Positions 25,136-34,029 of a DNA stretch of 64,000 nt are shown in pieces. Location: assembly GCA_051651625.1 (NCBI GenBank), contig JBOFSQ010000065.1, positions 1 to 64,000 of the forward strand. The letters are read 5' to 3'. The stretch is from JBOFSQ01 sp051651625 (GTDB lineage: Bacteria > Planctomycetota > Planctomycetia > Pirellulales > Thermoguttaceae). Position 1 is the stretch's first letter. Each line of letters opens with the position of its first letter. A program made the translations under genes and the position numbers. Under the pieces are notes generated by a model. It was not told the DNA's origin and did no database searches. It saw only the letters and a list, made by a program, of their open reading frames with translations.

Positions 25136-25479
25136 ATCGTTGCCTTCGCCGTCGGTACGAAGTCGAGACACTTTTTCGCCTCGGCTTCGAGCAGGACGAA
25201 CGCGGTGGCGGCGGCGGCGAGGTCGCCGTTTTTGCCAGCGAGTTCGACATCGAAACAGAGCTGGTGAAACGTGTGCGCACCGATGACGCCAGCGGTCCCC
25301 TTGAGACGGTGTGCAGCCTTCGAGACGGCACTGGCGTCGGCGTCGGCGAGCGACTTTGCAATCGCCGCGACATCAGCGGGCGTCTGTGTTACGAACTCGT
25401 CGAGCACCATCCCTGCGATCTCTTTTTTCCCACCGCACTGTGACAGTAAGGTAGCAATATCAAAGACTTCTTGACTCAT
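25132..25479 (-). CDS. Histidine phosphotransfer (Hpt) domain protein
   Basis: 115 residues from ATG 25479. A single Hpt four-helix domain with the phospho-acceptor in SKAAHRLKGTAGVIGAH, the canonical HxxKG motif. Such proteins relay phosphate between hybrid kinases and response regulators. No kinase or regulator is adjacent. The downstream gene begins inside its stop codon, so the two are probably cotranslated. Confidence 0.88.
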   Translation of the reverse strand: MSQEVFDIATLLSQCGGKKEIAGMVLDEFVTQTPADVAAIAKSLADADASAVSKAAHRLKGTAGVIGAHTFHQLCFDVELAGKNGDLAAAATAFVLLEAEAKKCLDFVPTAKATM

Positions 25480-25602
25480 TGAGACAATCTCCCACAACAC
25501 AAACGACAACAAAAATAGATCACACTTGCCGCTGGCTGTGTTATGTAGAGCGGCCAGCGTTCAAGACAACGGCGGAGTATTTTAGGCGAAAATCGCCGTA
25601 TT

Positions 25603-26994
25603 TCAAGACGGGTGAAGATTTCCCGCAAAATTGACGGTCACGTCACTCGCCGTCTCACCTATTCTCCTCCTCACCGATTCACGATGCGCGGTGAGTCCTT
25701 CTTTGGTGGCGATGAGGTCGATGTCGGCAGCGATGTGTTCGAGGCCATCGCGGTTTAGCGTAATAACACTGTGGCCGCGAAGGAAGTCGTTGCACGTCAG
25801 CCCCGATGCGAAACGCGCCGTACCGCTCGTCGGCAGAACGTGCGACGGCCCCGCCGCGTAGTCGCCTGCCGCAACGGGCGTGTACGGGCCAACAAAAATC
25901 GCACCCGCTGTGTCGATTTTTTCTGCAAGCGACGCGGCGTCGGCGGTGTTGATGTGAAGGTGTTCTGGCGCGAGCCACGATGCGAGTCGGCACGCTTCGT
26001 CTGCGTCTTCGACCAAAATCGCCGCACCAAACTCGGCGAGCGATTGCCACGCAAGGTCGCCACGCGAAAGTTTTCCGCACTCGTCGCGGAGAACATCGAG
26101 CGTTCGTTCAAGAGCGTTTGCGTCCCAAGAAATGACGATGCTTGCACCGGGAGAGTGTTCGGCCTGCGCGATCAAGTCGAGTGCGGTGAAACGCGGATTT
26201 GTCGTCGCGTCAACGATGACGACAACTTCGCTCGGCCCCGCAATCGAGTCGATGGCGACGCTGCCGAAGACGTGCCGTTTCGCCAGCGCGACGAACAGGT
26301 TTCCGGGGCCGACGATTTTATCGACTTGCGGAATCGTCTCGACGCCGTAAGCGAGTGCGGCGACGCCTTGTGCCCCGCCCATTCTGTAAACTTCGCGGAC
26401 ACCGAGTTCCGCACACGTCGCCAAAACGTCGGGGCTGTACGCACCGAACGGCGTCGGCGGTGCCATCACGGCGATCTCCGAAACGCCAGCAACTTTGGCG
26501 GGAACGACCGTCATCAGCACCGACGACGGATACGCCGCCGCACCACCCGGAACGCAAACCCCAACTCGCCGCAGCGGACGATATTTTTCAACAACACTGC
26601 CGCCGACACGTTCAACGCGAACGTCGTGGTGACGAATTGCGGTTTGAAAAGATGCGATGTTAGCGGCGATTCTTTTGATCGCGGCGAGAAAGTCTGGCGA
26701 TGCGTTTTTGTGTGCGGCATCGAGTTCGGCGGCGGAGACGCGGAGCGTTTCAGCGGTGAGTGCGGCTCCGTCTATCCGTTTCGTGTAGTCGAGTACCGCG
26801 TCAATTCCGCGAGTCGCAACGTCGCGGCAAATCCGCTCGACGCTTTGTTGCGGTGTGAGCGGTTCGCCGAAAACGGCTAACGTTTTCTCACGCCCAGCCG
26901 TAGAAACAACGTCTCCACTCGGACTCAATTTCCGCCGCAAATCCGCAAGAAGCGTTGCGGTGTCGTGACCGTTGCGAGAATCTATGATTTGCAT
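25603..26994 (-). CDS. hisD: Histidinol dehydrogenase
   Basis: 463 residues. Conserved blocks: YRPLRRVGVCVPGGAAAYPS, VLMTVVPAKVAGVSEIAVM, VYRMGGAQGVAALAYG, VDKIVGPGNLFVALAKR and LIAQAEHSPGASIVI, the last holding Zn2+ ligand residues, and GPSHVLPTSGTARF. The enzyme oxidises L-histidinol to L-histidine in two NAD+-dependent steps, the end of histidine synthesis. Other his genes are not present in the window. Confidence 0.96.
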   Translation of the reverse strand: MQIIDSRNGHDTATLLADLRRKLSPSGDVVSTAGREKTLAVFGEPLTPQQSVERICRDVATRGIDAVLDYTKRIDGAALTAETLRVSAAELDAAHKNASPDFLAAIKRIAANIASFQTAIRHHDVRVERVGGSVVEKYRPLRRVGVCVPGGAAAYPSSVLMTVVPAKVAGVSEIAVMAPPTPFGAYSPDVLATCAELGVREVYRMGGAQGVAALAYGVETIPQVDKIVGPGNLFVALAKRHVFGSVAIDSIAGPSEVVVIVDATTNPRFTALDLIAQAEHSPGASIVISWDANALERTLDVLRDECGKLSRGDLAWQSLAEFGAAILVEDADEACRLASWLAPEHLHINTADAASLAEKIDTAGAIFVGPYTPVAAGDYAAGPSHVLPTSGTARFASGLTCNDFLRGHSVITLNRDGLEHIAADIDLIATKEGLTAHRESVRRRIGETASDVTVNFAGNLHPS

Positions 26995-27001
26995 GTGATA
27001 G

Positions 27002-27066
27002 TAGACGTGTTCGGAAACATCAAATTGCGGCGATTTGGTAGTTCTGGTTCGGCTATGGCGAACCGC
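27002..27066. repeat. Partial family B element, reversed
   Basis: TAGACGTGTTCGGAAACATC, then GGCGATTTGGTAGTTC and GGTTCGGCTATGGCGAACC: the right arm and one core in opposite orientation to most copies. GCGAACGGTTAC follows at 27074-27085. Confidence 0.7.
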
Positions 27067-27091
27067 AGCACTTGCGAACGGTTACAAAAAA

Positions 27092-27574
27092 TCACAGTTC
27101 ACTCTTTCCGCGCGTGATAGCGATGCGGCCAGAACGGACAAGTTGCAAAATCCCAAACGGACGCATCGCGTCGATGAAGGCGTCGATCTTCGACTCCTTC
27201 CCCGCAATCTCAACGACTAGCGACGTTTCCGTTACATCGACGATGGCGGCGCGAAATATCTCCGCAAGTTCGATCACTTCGCTACGCGGTCGCGTCTCGG
27301 TCGAGACGCGAATTAGCATCAGGTCACGCTCGATGTGCGCCATCCCGCTGATGTCATCGACCTTGACAACCGTCACGATCTTTTCGAGTTGTTTGATTAC
27401 CTGTTCGAGTACGTTCTCGTCGCCGACGACGAACGTCATCCGCGAAAACCGAACGTCTTCGGTCTCGCCGACCGCGAGCGACTCGATATTGTAACCGCGC
27501 GAAGCAAGCATCCCCGAAATGTGAGAAAGCACGCCGGGGACGTTTTGAACAAGTGCTGATATGATGTGTTGCAT
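27092..27574 (-). CDS. ilvH: Acetolactate synthase small (regulatory) subunit
   Basis: 160 residues from ATG 27574 (MQHIISALVQNVPGVLSHIS), the usual IlvH length; upstream codons in frame come from repeat DNA. An N-terminal ACT domain (GVLSHISGMLASRGYNIESL) is followed by RDLMLIRV and a C-terminal domain starting near residue 80. The subunit activates IlvB/IlvI and confers valine feedback inhibition in branched-chain amino acid synthesis. No catalytic subunit gene is adjacent, which is unusual since ilvBH normally pair. Confidence 0.93.
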   Translation of the reverse strand: MQHIISALVQNVPGVLSHISGMLASRGYNIESLAVGETEDVRFSRMTFVVGDENVLEQVIKQLEKIVTVVKVDDISGMAHIERDLMLIRVSTETRPRSEVIELAEIFRAAIVDVTETSLVVEIAGKESKIDAFIDAMRPFGILQLVRSGRIAITRGKSEL

Positions 27575-27639
27575 TGGGAGATTTGGGGGTGAATGAGTTT
27601 TCGTATGCGTTTGCGGATAATTTGTGATGTCGTTTCCTA

Positions 27640-27905
27640 GTCGCGTAGCGACGGCCTTATTGTAGCCCAAGGCAAGCGGTATTCCGCGCAGCCTTGGGTT
27701 GACGTTCACCACAGAATTCGTAGCTCCATAGGAGCGGCCTTATCTGAACCACTCGACAGCGTTGTTGATGTTTTGGCCATTCGGAATAAGGTCGTCCCTA
27801 CGGGACTTCGTTTCATTTGGGGCCACAAACCGAGGGCTGCGACGAGTACGTCTTGCCCTCGGCTACAATAAGGTCGTCCCTAGCGGGACTAGGGATGTAC
27901 CAAGT
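27640..27905. repeat. Family H repeat region with GGTCGTCCCT motifs
   Basis: AATAAGGTCGTCCCTACGGG and AATAAGGTCGTCCCTAGCGG occur twice, with TTGTAGCCCAAGGCAAGCGG facing GCAGCCTTGGGTTGACG, and CCGAGGGCTGCGACGAGTAC facing GCCCTCGGCTAC. It is built like family C but with different arms. No gene in this 360-bp gap. Confidence 0.55.
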
Positions 27906-27935
27906 CGAAACAATCCGTGAACGCTTACCGAGTTT

Positions 27936-30900
27936 CTATGGTGAGTCAAACTCAAACGAGTATTCGCCGCTGCCGAAGTCGGCGTACTGCGACGGAGTGA
28001 AGATGCGAACGTTCTCGTTCACCGGCACCGAGACTTCGAGTTTGATCTTCGCACCGTCTCGCTTCCAACTCACACCGACAACACCGAACGGCGAGTCGTG
28101 TTCGGCCTTGACCCAATCAATTCCTTCGGGATACTTCGGGGCGATCACAAACAAGTTTGCAGCGGCGGTGGAATCAGCGGTGGAGTCGACTTGGAAGCGA
28201 GACGGGAATCTGATCCCACCAAGCGTCCGGTAGAACCACGTCGAAATGTCACCAAACATGATGTGGTTGCGTGAAGAGCCGTCGCCCCAGTCTTCCCAGA
28301 GCGTTGTCGCGCCGCGCTGGAACCACGCGCCGTAACTCGGTGGCGTTTTCTGATTCAAAATCTGCATCACCAAATCGGTGCGACCAAACTTCGACAGCGT
28401 GTGGAAGAGCGACTTCGCGCCGAGAATACCGACATCGAGATGGTTGTCAGCTTTCTCGACCGCCGCAAACAGTTTTTGGGCGACAGCTTTTCTTTGGTCG
28501 TTGTCAAAGATGACGTCGTAGTACAGTGGAAAACTCTGCGCCGTCTGCGAACCGTTGGCGATTGTACCGTCCTCTTTTACGAGTGCCGCGATGTAGTCGG
28601 CGCGAATCTTTGTGGCGAGGTCGGCGTACTTCGTGCTGTCGTCGTCTTTACCGAGGAGCTTCGCCGTCTCGGATACAATCGTTGCGTCAACAAAATAGTA
28701 GACGCTGCTGGTGACAACGGTTGGCGTCTCCGTCTTTGCAAAGACCCAGTCGCCGAGGCCGTGATCGACGAGTCCACGCATCGCGCCGTCTTTGTGCGCG
28801 CGGCTCGTGACGTAATCAACGTATCGCTTCATCCCGTCATACGCCTCTTCAAGAATTCGCTTGTCGCCTTTGTATTGATACAGCGTCCACGGCACGACGC
28901 AGATCGCCGAGTCCCACGCGGGGCCGTTTCCCCACGCATATCCCCAGCCGCTCGTCGGGACGATCCCCGGCAAGTTTCCGTCGGGCTGCTGTTCGTCGAG
29001 CAGGTCACGCACCCACTTTTCGTAACACGCGGTATTCTCCCAATTATACTGTGCCTGCTCACACGCAAGCTGCGCGTCGCCCGTCCAGCCGTTCTTTTCG
29101 CGGTGCGGACAGTCGGTCGGAACGCCGTTCACAAAGTTGCTGCGATATGCCCACAGTGTCGCCTGCTGAATTTTGTTGAACAGTTCATTCGAGCACTCAA
29201 ACTTTCCCGCCGATTTGAAGTCGCTATTTACCGCGCAGACAGTAATGTCGTCTGCGGTCGGCTTCTTTGAAAGTCCGGTGATCTCGACGTACTGAAAACC
29301 GTGGTACATGAATCGCGGTTCGTAGACGCCGCTTGTCGTATCGCCAGTGAGGAAGAACAAATCGACTTGGAACAACTCCTGAAACTTCTCGTAGAGTTTG
29401 GGGAGAAACGGGACGTGATACCGAAAGTGCTCGTTGATCGGACGCATGTCGATGTTGCCATCGGCGGCGAGACGCTCGGCGTACTTGATGCGAACGATGC
29501 TGTGCGGTTCTTGGTCGTCAATTTTGAGACGAATCCACCCCGCCATGTTCTGGCCGGTATCGACAACGTAGACGCCCGGACTCGGCTCGGTAATGCTGAC
29601 CGGTTTCCATTCTTCCGTGATTACGCTCGGCGGAATCGCCTCCGCAACGAGCTTCCCCTTCGGGCCATCGACGACGGACGGTGTCCAGATTTTCTTGTTC
29701 GTTTCGGCGTTCGGTACACCGTTCGAGCCAGTGAACGATTTACTCGCTTCGCCCTGCCGGATGCAGTCGAAAATTATCGGACTTGCAATCTGATCCCACG
29801 AATAGTCGCTGACAACGAGTTGCTTCGTGCCGTCGTCGTAGACGATTTCAAGCTGCGCGATCATTCGCGGAAAATCTCGCCACGGGGCGTTGTCGAAGTT
29901 CCAAACGGCGACGCTTCGAACGTCGTACCAGCCGTGACCGACGAGAACGTTTAGCCTATTTGCGCCAGACTTGAGCGAATCGGTGAGGTCGTAGGTCGAG
30001 TAGAGAACTCGCTTGTCGTACCGAGTTTGCGCGGGGTCGAGAACTTTGTTGCCGATCTTCGTACCGTTGAGCGATGCTTCGTAGAAACCGACTCCGGTGA
30101 TGTGCAGTGTTGCTGTCTTCACCTTCTTGGTTTTGGCAACGTCAAACGTCTTGCCAAATGCTGGACTCAACACGTCGAAGCGGCGATTGATTTTCCTCCA
30201 CGGTTCACAATCGACGGGGCCGACCTCGGTGGCGGGTTTCCACTTGTCGCTCTCGAAATCTATTTGCGTGTTCCAACCTTCCGTCGGCTCCGAAGATGAA
30301 AGCCACGAAGAGTTCGTCGCCTCATTCTTTTGCAGTTTGTCGGCGACTTCCGCCATACTGAAAGTTGACGGTGCAATGTACTTCGATTCGAGAGTGGCGA
30401 GGAGTGCAGTCGGCCCCCGTTCTTTGTTGTTGACCTCAACCGCGATGAGGTTTTTCCCGGGTTTGAGATACCGTCTAACGTCGATGAACCGCATCCAACG
30501 CCAGTCATTGAGGTTGCCGCCCCAAGTTTGCGTTGCAGGCTGACCGTTGATGTAAACCTTGTATTCGTCGTCGGCGGTGATGGCGAGAATCGCTGTTGCG
30601 AGTATCACCTGATCGTCCGATTCTTTCCAGTCGAACACCTTCCGAAAGTATGTTGTTCCCTGCGGCATACCGAATAGGTCGGTGGCGTCTCCGGCGCAAA
30701 TCCACTGTGCGTCTTTCATATCGAAATCGGGGCGGAACCTCTCGCCCGACGCGATCCACTTCGCGTGCCAGTCGCTCGGCTGCATAACTCCCATCACCCA
30801 CCGCGACGGTTCGGAGACAGCATCGGCGAGTGGTTTGCCATCCGCAGCGTACCAAACGCGAACCTTGAAATAGCAACGCTGCGAAGTTTCGAGCGGCTTT

Positions 30901-31196
30901 CCGGCGTACTCAATGTTTAGCGACTGGTTCGATTCAACTTTGCCGCTGTCCCAAAGGTCGCCGACGTTTTTGTCGAGATTTTCTAGTGATGACGCTACCA
31001 TCACTTGATATGCCGTCTGCACAACGTTCTTCAGCGACTTGTCGCTAGTCTGCGACTTCCAACTTATGCGCGGCTCAGGCGTGTCGATCCCGACCGGCGC
31101 GGTCATATACTCGACCGTCAAGTCATACGGTTCGACTGTCGCCGCTTCTGCAAAGACCGCGACACAAAACAAGACGCAAGCACAAATGCGAATCAT
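27936..31196 (-). CDS. Secreted GH78 alpha-L-rhamnosidase
   Basis: 1086 residues from ATG 31196, with AGGAG nine bases upstream. A signal peptide (MIRICACVLFCVAVFAEA) precedes TVEPYDLTVEYMTAPVGIDTPEPRISW, the start of GH78 rhamnosidases. An N-terminal carbohydrate-binding domain with a jelly-roll insertion follows, then the (alpha/alpha)6 barrel with PTDCPHREKNGWTGDAQ (catalytic acidic residues), WGYAWGNGPAWDSAI, DHGLGDW and TTLWEDWGDGSSRNHIMFG, and a C-terminal beta domain. It hydrolyses terminal alpha-L-rhamnose from plant pectin or glycosides outside the cytoplasm. RhaT, 3 kb away, could import the sugar. Confidence 0.94.
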   Translation of the reverse strand: MIRICACVLFCVAVFAEAATVEPYDLTVEYMTAPVGIDTPEPRISWKSQTSDKSLKNVVQTAYQVMVASSLENLDKNVGDLWDSGKVESNQSLNIEYAGKPLETSQRCYFKVRVWYAADGKPLADAVSEPSRWVMGVMQPSDWHAKWIASGERFRPDFDMKDAQWICAGDATDLFGMPQGTTYFRKVFDWKESDDQVILATAILAITADDEYKVYINGQPATQTWGGNLNDWRWMRFIDVRRYLKPGKNLIAVEVNNKERGPTALLATLESKYIAPSTFSMAEVADKLQKNEATNSSWLSSSEPTEGWNTQIDFESDKWKPATEVGPVDCEPWRKINRRFDVLSPAFGKTFDVAKTKKVKTATLHITGVGFYEASLNGTKIGNKVLDPAQTRYDKRVLYSTYDLTDSLKSGANRLNVLVGHGWYDVRSVAVWNFDNAPWRDFPRMIAQLEIVYDDGTKQLVVSDYSWDQIASPIIFDCIRQGEASKSFTGSNGVPNAETNKKIWTPSVVDGPKGKLVAEAIPPSVITEEWKPVSITEPSPGVYVVDTGQNMAGWIRLKIDDQEPHSIVRIKYAERLAADGNIDMRPINEHFRYHVPFLPKLYEKFQELFQVDLFFLTGDTTSGVYEPRFMYHGFQYVEITGLSKKPTADDITVCAVNSDFKSAGKFECSNELFNKIQQATLWAYRSNFVNGVPTDCPHREKNGWTGDAQLACEQAQYNWENTACYEKWVRDLLDEQQPDGNLPGIVPTSGWGYAWGNGPAWDSAICVVPWTLYQYKGDKRILEEAYDGMKRYVDYVTSRAHKDGAMRGLVDHGLGDWVFAKTETPTVVTSSVYYFVDATIVSETAKLLGKDDDSTKYADLATKIRADYIAALVKEDGTIANGSQTAQSFPLYYDVIFDNDQRKAVAQKLFAAVEKADNHLDVGILGAKSLFHTLSKFGRTDLVMQILNQKTPPSYGAWFQRGATTLWEDWGDGSSRNHIMFGDISTWFYRTLGGIRFPSRFQVDSTADSTAAANLFVIAPKYPEGIDWVKAEHDSPFGVVGVSWKRDGAKIKLEVSVPVNENVRIFTPSQYADFGSGEYSFEFDSP

Positions 31197-31267
31197 GTGT
31201 TTATCTCCTAGCCCCGTCTCCTTTCGCGGGAATGACGGACGTGGAAATCACTCGTGAGCGTCCACGT

Positions 31268-31729
31268 CTACTTCAGTGCCGAACTATCCGTGAGTGCGCA
31301 CGCTGCTTCAAACGCGAGGATCGTCTTGCCGTCGAGCTTAACTTTTACGTCCAAAAAGTAGACGCCGCCCATGTTGTTTTTGTATCGTCCCTCAAGAAAT
31401 ACGGTGTCGTTTGGACGTACCATCTGTTTGAAACGTAGCGAGCCAGTTTTGGCGACGAGCGGTGTTTGGTTCCCTTGGTCGAAGCGTTCGCTGAACAGTC
31501 GTGACAGCAGAACGGCACCAGCTTGAAGTGCCGCCTCGCACAGTATCACGCCGGGGACGACCGGGAAGTTTGGGTAGTGACCGCGGAAAAAGAACTCGTC
31601 GGGCGTGAACGTTTTCTTGCAGACAATCCGCGACTCTTCCGGTACATACTCGACGATCTCATCGACAAACAAAAACGGTTCACGATGCGGAATCGCGTCG
31701 AGAATATCTTGCGTAGGTTGGATAGGCAT
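31268..31729 (-). CDS. fabZ: 3-hydroxyacyl-ACP dehydratase FabZ
   Basis: 153 residues from ATG 31729 (MPIQPTQDILDAIPHREPF). The hot-dog fold motif FRGHYPNFPVVPGVILCEAALQ holds the catalytic His and Glu. FLFVDEIVEYVPEESRIV before it and RFKQMVRPNDTVFLEGRY after it are typical of FabZ. It dehydrates beta-hydroxyacyl-ACP in type II fatty acid synthesis. The gene follows nqrE on the same strand after 53 bp. Confidence 0.92.
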   Translation of the reverse strand: MPIQPTQDILDAIPHREPFLFVDEIVEYVPEESRIVCKKTFTPDEFFFRGHYPNFPVVPGVILCEAALQAGAVLLSRLFSERFDQGNQTPLVAKTGSLRFKQMVRPNDTVFLEGRYKNNMGGVYFLDVKVKLDGKTILAFEAACALTDSSALK

Positions 31730-31782
31730 ATTTGAAAAATCTCCAGTGTTGCTTTGGTTGGAAAAATGGACGTGCGCAGGTT

Positions 31783-32400
31783 TTACAACTGAATCCCAGA
31801 GAAACACATGAACGCGAGGGCGAGAAGACCGATGGTGATGAACGTCATTCCGAGTCCGCGTAACCCCGCAGGGACGTTGCTGTAGCGAGTCTTTTCTCGC
31901 ACGCCAGCAAGGAGAGTAATCGCCAACGCCCACCCCAAACCGCTGAAGACGCCGTATTCGATGCTCTCGATCATCGTGTAGTTTCGCTCTACCATAAAGA
32001 GCGAACCGCCAAGAATCGCGCAGTTAACGGTAATCAACGGCAGAAAAATGCCGAGAGCGTTGTAGAGTGCGGGGAAGAAACGGTCGAGTACCATTTCGAG
32101 AATCTGCACCATTGACGCTATGACGCCAATGAACGTGATCAGTTGCAAAAAACTGAGGTCAAGTTGAGCGAGTGTTGCATTGCCCGTCCACGCGAGTGCC
32201 CCTTCTTTGAGCAACGTGTGATAGAGCAGACAGTTAATCGGCACCGTAATCCCTTGCACTACGATGACCGCAAGTCCGAGTCCGATTGCGGTCTCGACTC
32301 GTTTTGAAAGGGCGAAGAACGTACACATTCCGAGAAAAAATGCGAGCGCAAGATTCTCGATGAATACCGACTTAATAAGAAGACCAAGTGTCTGTTCCAA
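31783..32400 (-). CDS. nqrE: Na+-translocating NADH:quinone reductase subunit E
   Basis: 205 residues starting at TTG 32400, with GAGG ten bases upstream and no ATG or GTG in frame near it. Six membrane helices. FIENLALAFFLGMCTFFALSK and NALGIFLPLITVNCAILGG each contain one of the conserved Cys thought to hold an intramembrane Fe centre. GIREK appears here as GVREKTRYSNVPAGLRGLG, which separates NqrE from RnfA. NqrE normally sits in an nqrABCDEF operon; here it stands alone, followed by fabZ. Confidence 0.93.
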   Translation of the reverse strand: MEQTLGLLIKSVFIENLALAFFLGMCTFFALSKRVETAIGLGLAVIVVQGITVPINCLLYHTLLKEGALAWTGNATLAQLDLSFLQLITFIGVIASMVQILEMVLDRFFPALYNALGIFLPLITVNCAILGGSLFMVERNYTMIESIEYGVFSGLGWALAITLLAGVREKTRYSNVPAGLRGLGMTFITIGLLALAFMCFSGIQL

Positions 32401-32644
32401 GGAACACCTCTGCGATAGTGATTTCTAGTGGGGACGACAACAACGAACGGGCGTGCATTCTACCGTGAAGTCGTTTTGGGTCAAGGTCATCGAGTAGTGC
32501 GTTTTTATCGCGGTTGAGACGGCCCCTCCCCGCCGCCGCGTCTTGTGGTATACTTCCGCCGCAAATCAGGTTTTGTGGTCGGCGCGTGCGTATTGGGCAC
32601 GGCCAATCGAAGTCAATCAGTTCAATTCGCAGGAGATTTAGGAA

Positions 32645-33349
32645 ATGTCTTGTCCTCACGGTTGTTCACACGAAGTCGAGCAGATGTGCTCGGTCACGAA
32701 AGGTGCTACACACGGTCCCGCCCCGATTCCTGAAGAAGGCAAATGGGTGAAGGCGACGCAAATCAGCGACATCAGCGGTCTGACGCAAGGGATCGGCTGG
32801 TGTGCGCCGCAGCAAGGAGCGTGCAAACTCACGCTCAACGTTAAAGAAGGAATCATCAAAGAGGCACTCGTCGAGACCGTCGGGTGCAGCGGTATGACGC
32901 ACTCGGCAGCGATGGCCGCCGAAGTTCTCCCCGGAAAGACGCTCCTCGAAGCGATCAACTCCGACCTCGTATGCGACGCTATCAACGTTGCGATGCGCGA
33001 ACTCTACCTCCAAATCTGTTACGGACGGACGCAAACCGCGTTCTCCGAAAACGGACTCCCTATCGGTGCCGGTCTCGAAGACCTCGGAAAAGGGTTGCGG
33101 AGCCAAGTCGGGACGATGTACTCGACGACCGAAAAGGGGCCGCGTTATCTCGAAATGGCCGAAGGGTACGTCCTCAAAATCGCTCTCGACGAAAACCGCG
33201 AAATCATCGGTTATCAGTTCGTCAGCCTCGGTAAGATGATGGAAGCGATCCGCAACGGAACCGATCCGAAAACCGCCTACGAAAAGAACGTCGGCACCTA
33301 CGGACGCTTCGCCGAAGCAACGACCGTGATCGACCCGCGGAAAGAATAG
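32645..33349 (+). CDS. NifU/IscU-like Fe-S cluster scaffold family protein
   Basis: 234 residues from ATG 32645, after AGGAG at 32631-32635. It opens with CPHGC, and the core shows WCAPQQGACKLTL and VETVGCSGMTHSAAMAAE, which align by pattern with the IscU/NifU scaffold (GCG-AIA-S). The C-terminal third (GYQFVSLGKMMEAIRNGT and the end) is typical of a family of anaerobe proteins annotated as iron-sulfur assembly scaffold-like and usually found next to a GGGtGRT protein. That partner is absent here. Role in Fe-S assembly is inferred from fold only. Confidence 0.65.
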   Translation: MSCPHGCSHEVEQMCSVTKGATHGPAPIPEEGKWVKATQISDISGLTQGIGWCAPQQGACKLTLNVKEGIIKEALVETVGCSGMTHSAAMAAEVLPGKTLLEAINSDLVCDAINVAMRELYLQICYGRTQTAFSENGLPIGAGLEDLGKGLRSQVGTMYSTTEKGPRYLEMAEGYVLKIALDENREIIGYQFVSLGKMMEAIRNGTDPKTAYEKNVGTYGRFAEATTVIDPRKE

Positions 33350-33357
33350 GTGGAAAG

Positions 33358-33645
33358 ATGGCAACGTCTATGAAGTATTCCGAGCGAATCAGGCCGATCA
33401 GCTATTTGCAGGCTAACGCTACGGAAGTTGTCGACATGCTGGCCGATGTGTGCGAGCCTGTAATTATCACGCAAAACGGTGAAGCCAAAGCGGTTTTGCA
33501 AGATTACGACAGTTACCAGCAGACCTGCGAAACGCTCGCAATGCTGAAGATACTCGCACTCGGTAACAAGCAAATTGAAGAAGGCCGTGTCGTTTCTGTA
33601 GACGAAGCTGTGCGACAGATTCGCAAGAATCGGGAGACGGTGTGA
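33358..33645 (+). CDS. Phd/YefM-family antitoxin
   Basis: 95 residues, eight bases after the scaffold gene stop. RPISYLQANATEVVDMLAD then VIITQNGEAKAVLQDYDSY is the Phd/YefM DNA-binding domain, and the C-terminal helix (EGRVVSVDEAVRQIRKN) should wrap the toxin. Its TGA overlaps the toxin ATG by one base (TGATG). It probably represses its own promoter. Confidence 0.9.
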   Translation: MATSMKYSERIRPISYLQANATEVVDMLADVCEPVIITQNGEAKAVLQDYDSYQQTCETLAMLKILALGNKQIEEGRVVSVDEAVRQIRKNRETV

Positions 33646-33983
33646 TGTCGTTTGTCGTTTCTCTAACTCAAGACACGGTTGCCGATCTTCAAAGTATTTA
33701 CGACTACATTATCGCTCACGATTCGCCTTCCAAAGCGGATTATGTAATCGACGAAATCAAAAAGGTGATCGGTAAACTGGCGACGTTTCCCGAGCGAGGG
33801 ATGCAGCCGACGGAGTTGCTTGCCATCGGAATCATGGATTTTCGAGAGGTCTACTTCAAACCGTATCGTATTGTCTACCAGATCAAGAATCGTACTGTTT
33901 ACGTCATGTTTGTCGTTGATGGTCGCCGCAACTTGCAGACGATCCTCCTACGCAGACTTCTTGGGCATGTTCAAAGTGGTTGA
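33645..33983 (+). CDS. RelE/ParE-family toxin
   Basis: 112 residues from ATG 33645. Compact RelE/ParE fold with TQDTVADLQSIYDYIIAH, a central ERGMQPTELLAIGIMDFREV and a final YRIVYQIKNRTVYVMFVVDGRRNL. The sequence suits ParE (gyrase inhibitor) or RelE (ribosome-dependent mRNA endonuclease); the pattern is nearer ParE/RelE of the plasmid-stabilisation group, and the target cannot be told from sequence. Confidence 0.88.
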   Translation: MSFVVSLTQDTVADLQSIYDYIIAHDSPSKADYVIDEIKKVIGKLATFPERGMQPTELLAIGIMDFREVYFKPYRIVYQIKNRTVYVMFVVDGRRNLQTILLRRLLGHVQSG

Positions 33984-34029
33984 AGTTTCCAGCACTTCGC
34001 CGTTCAACTTTCATTCAGGAGTATTTCAA

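Noticed and set aside
25771..26880. Plus-strand open frame of 369 codons opposite hisD
   Set aside because: Antisense shadow; hisD motifs are intact on the other strand.
27640..27905. Transcription attenuator for ilvH
   Set aside because: The motifs are repeated GGTCGTCCCT hairpins of a dispersed type with no leader peptide, and they lie upstream of ilvH only in part; no evidence for regulation.
33358..33983. Novel defence module with the Fe-S scaffold gene
   Set aside because: The antitoxin and toxin are ordinary Phd/ParE-type; proximity to the scaffold gene is probably chance.
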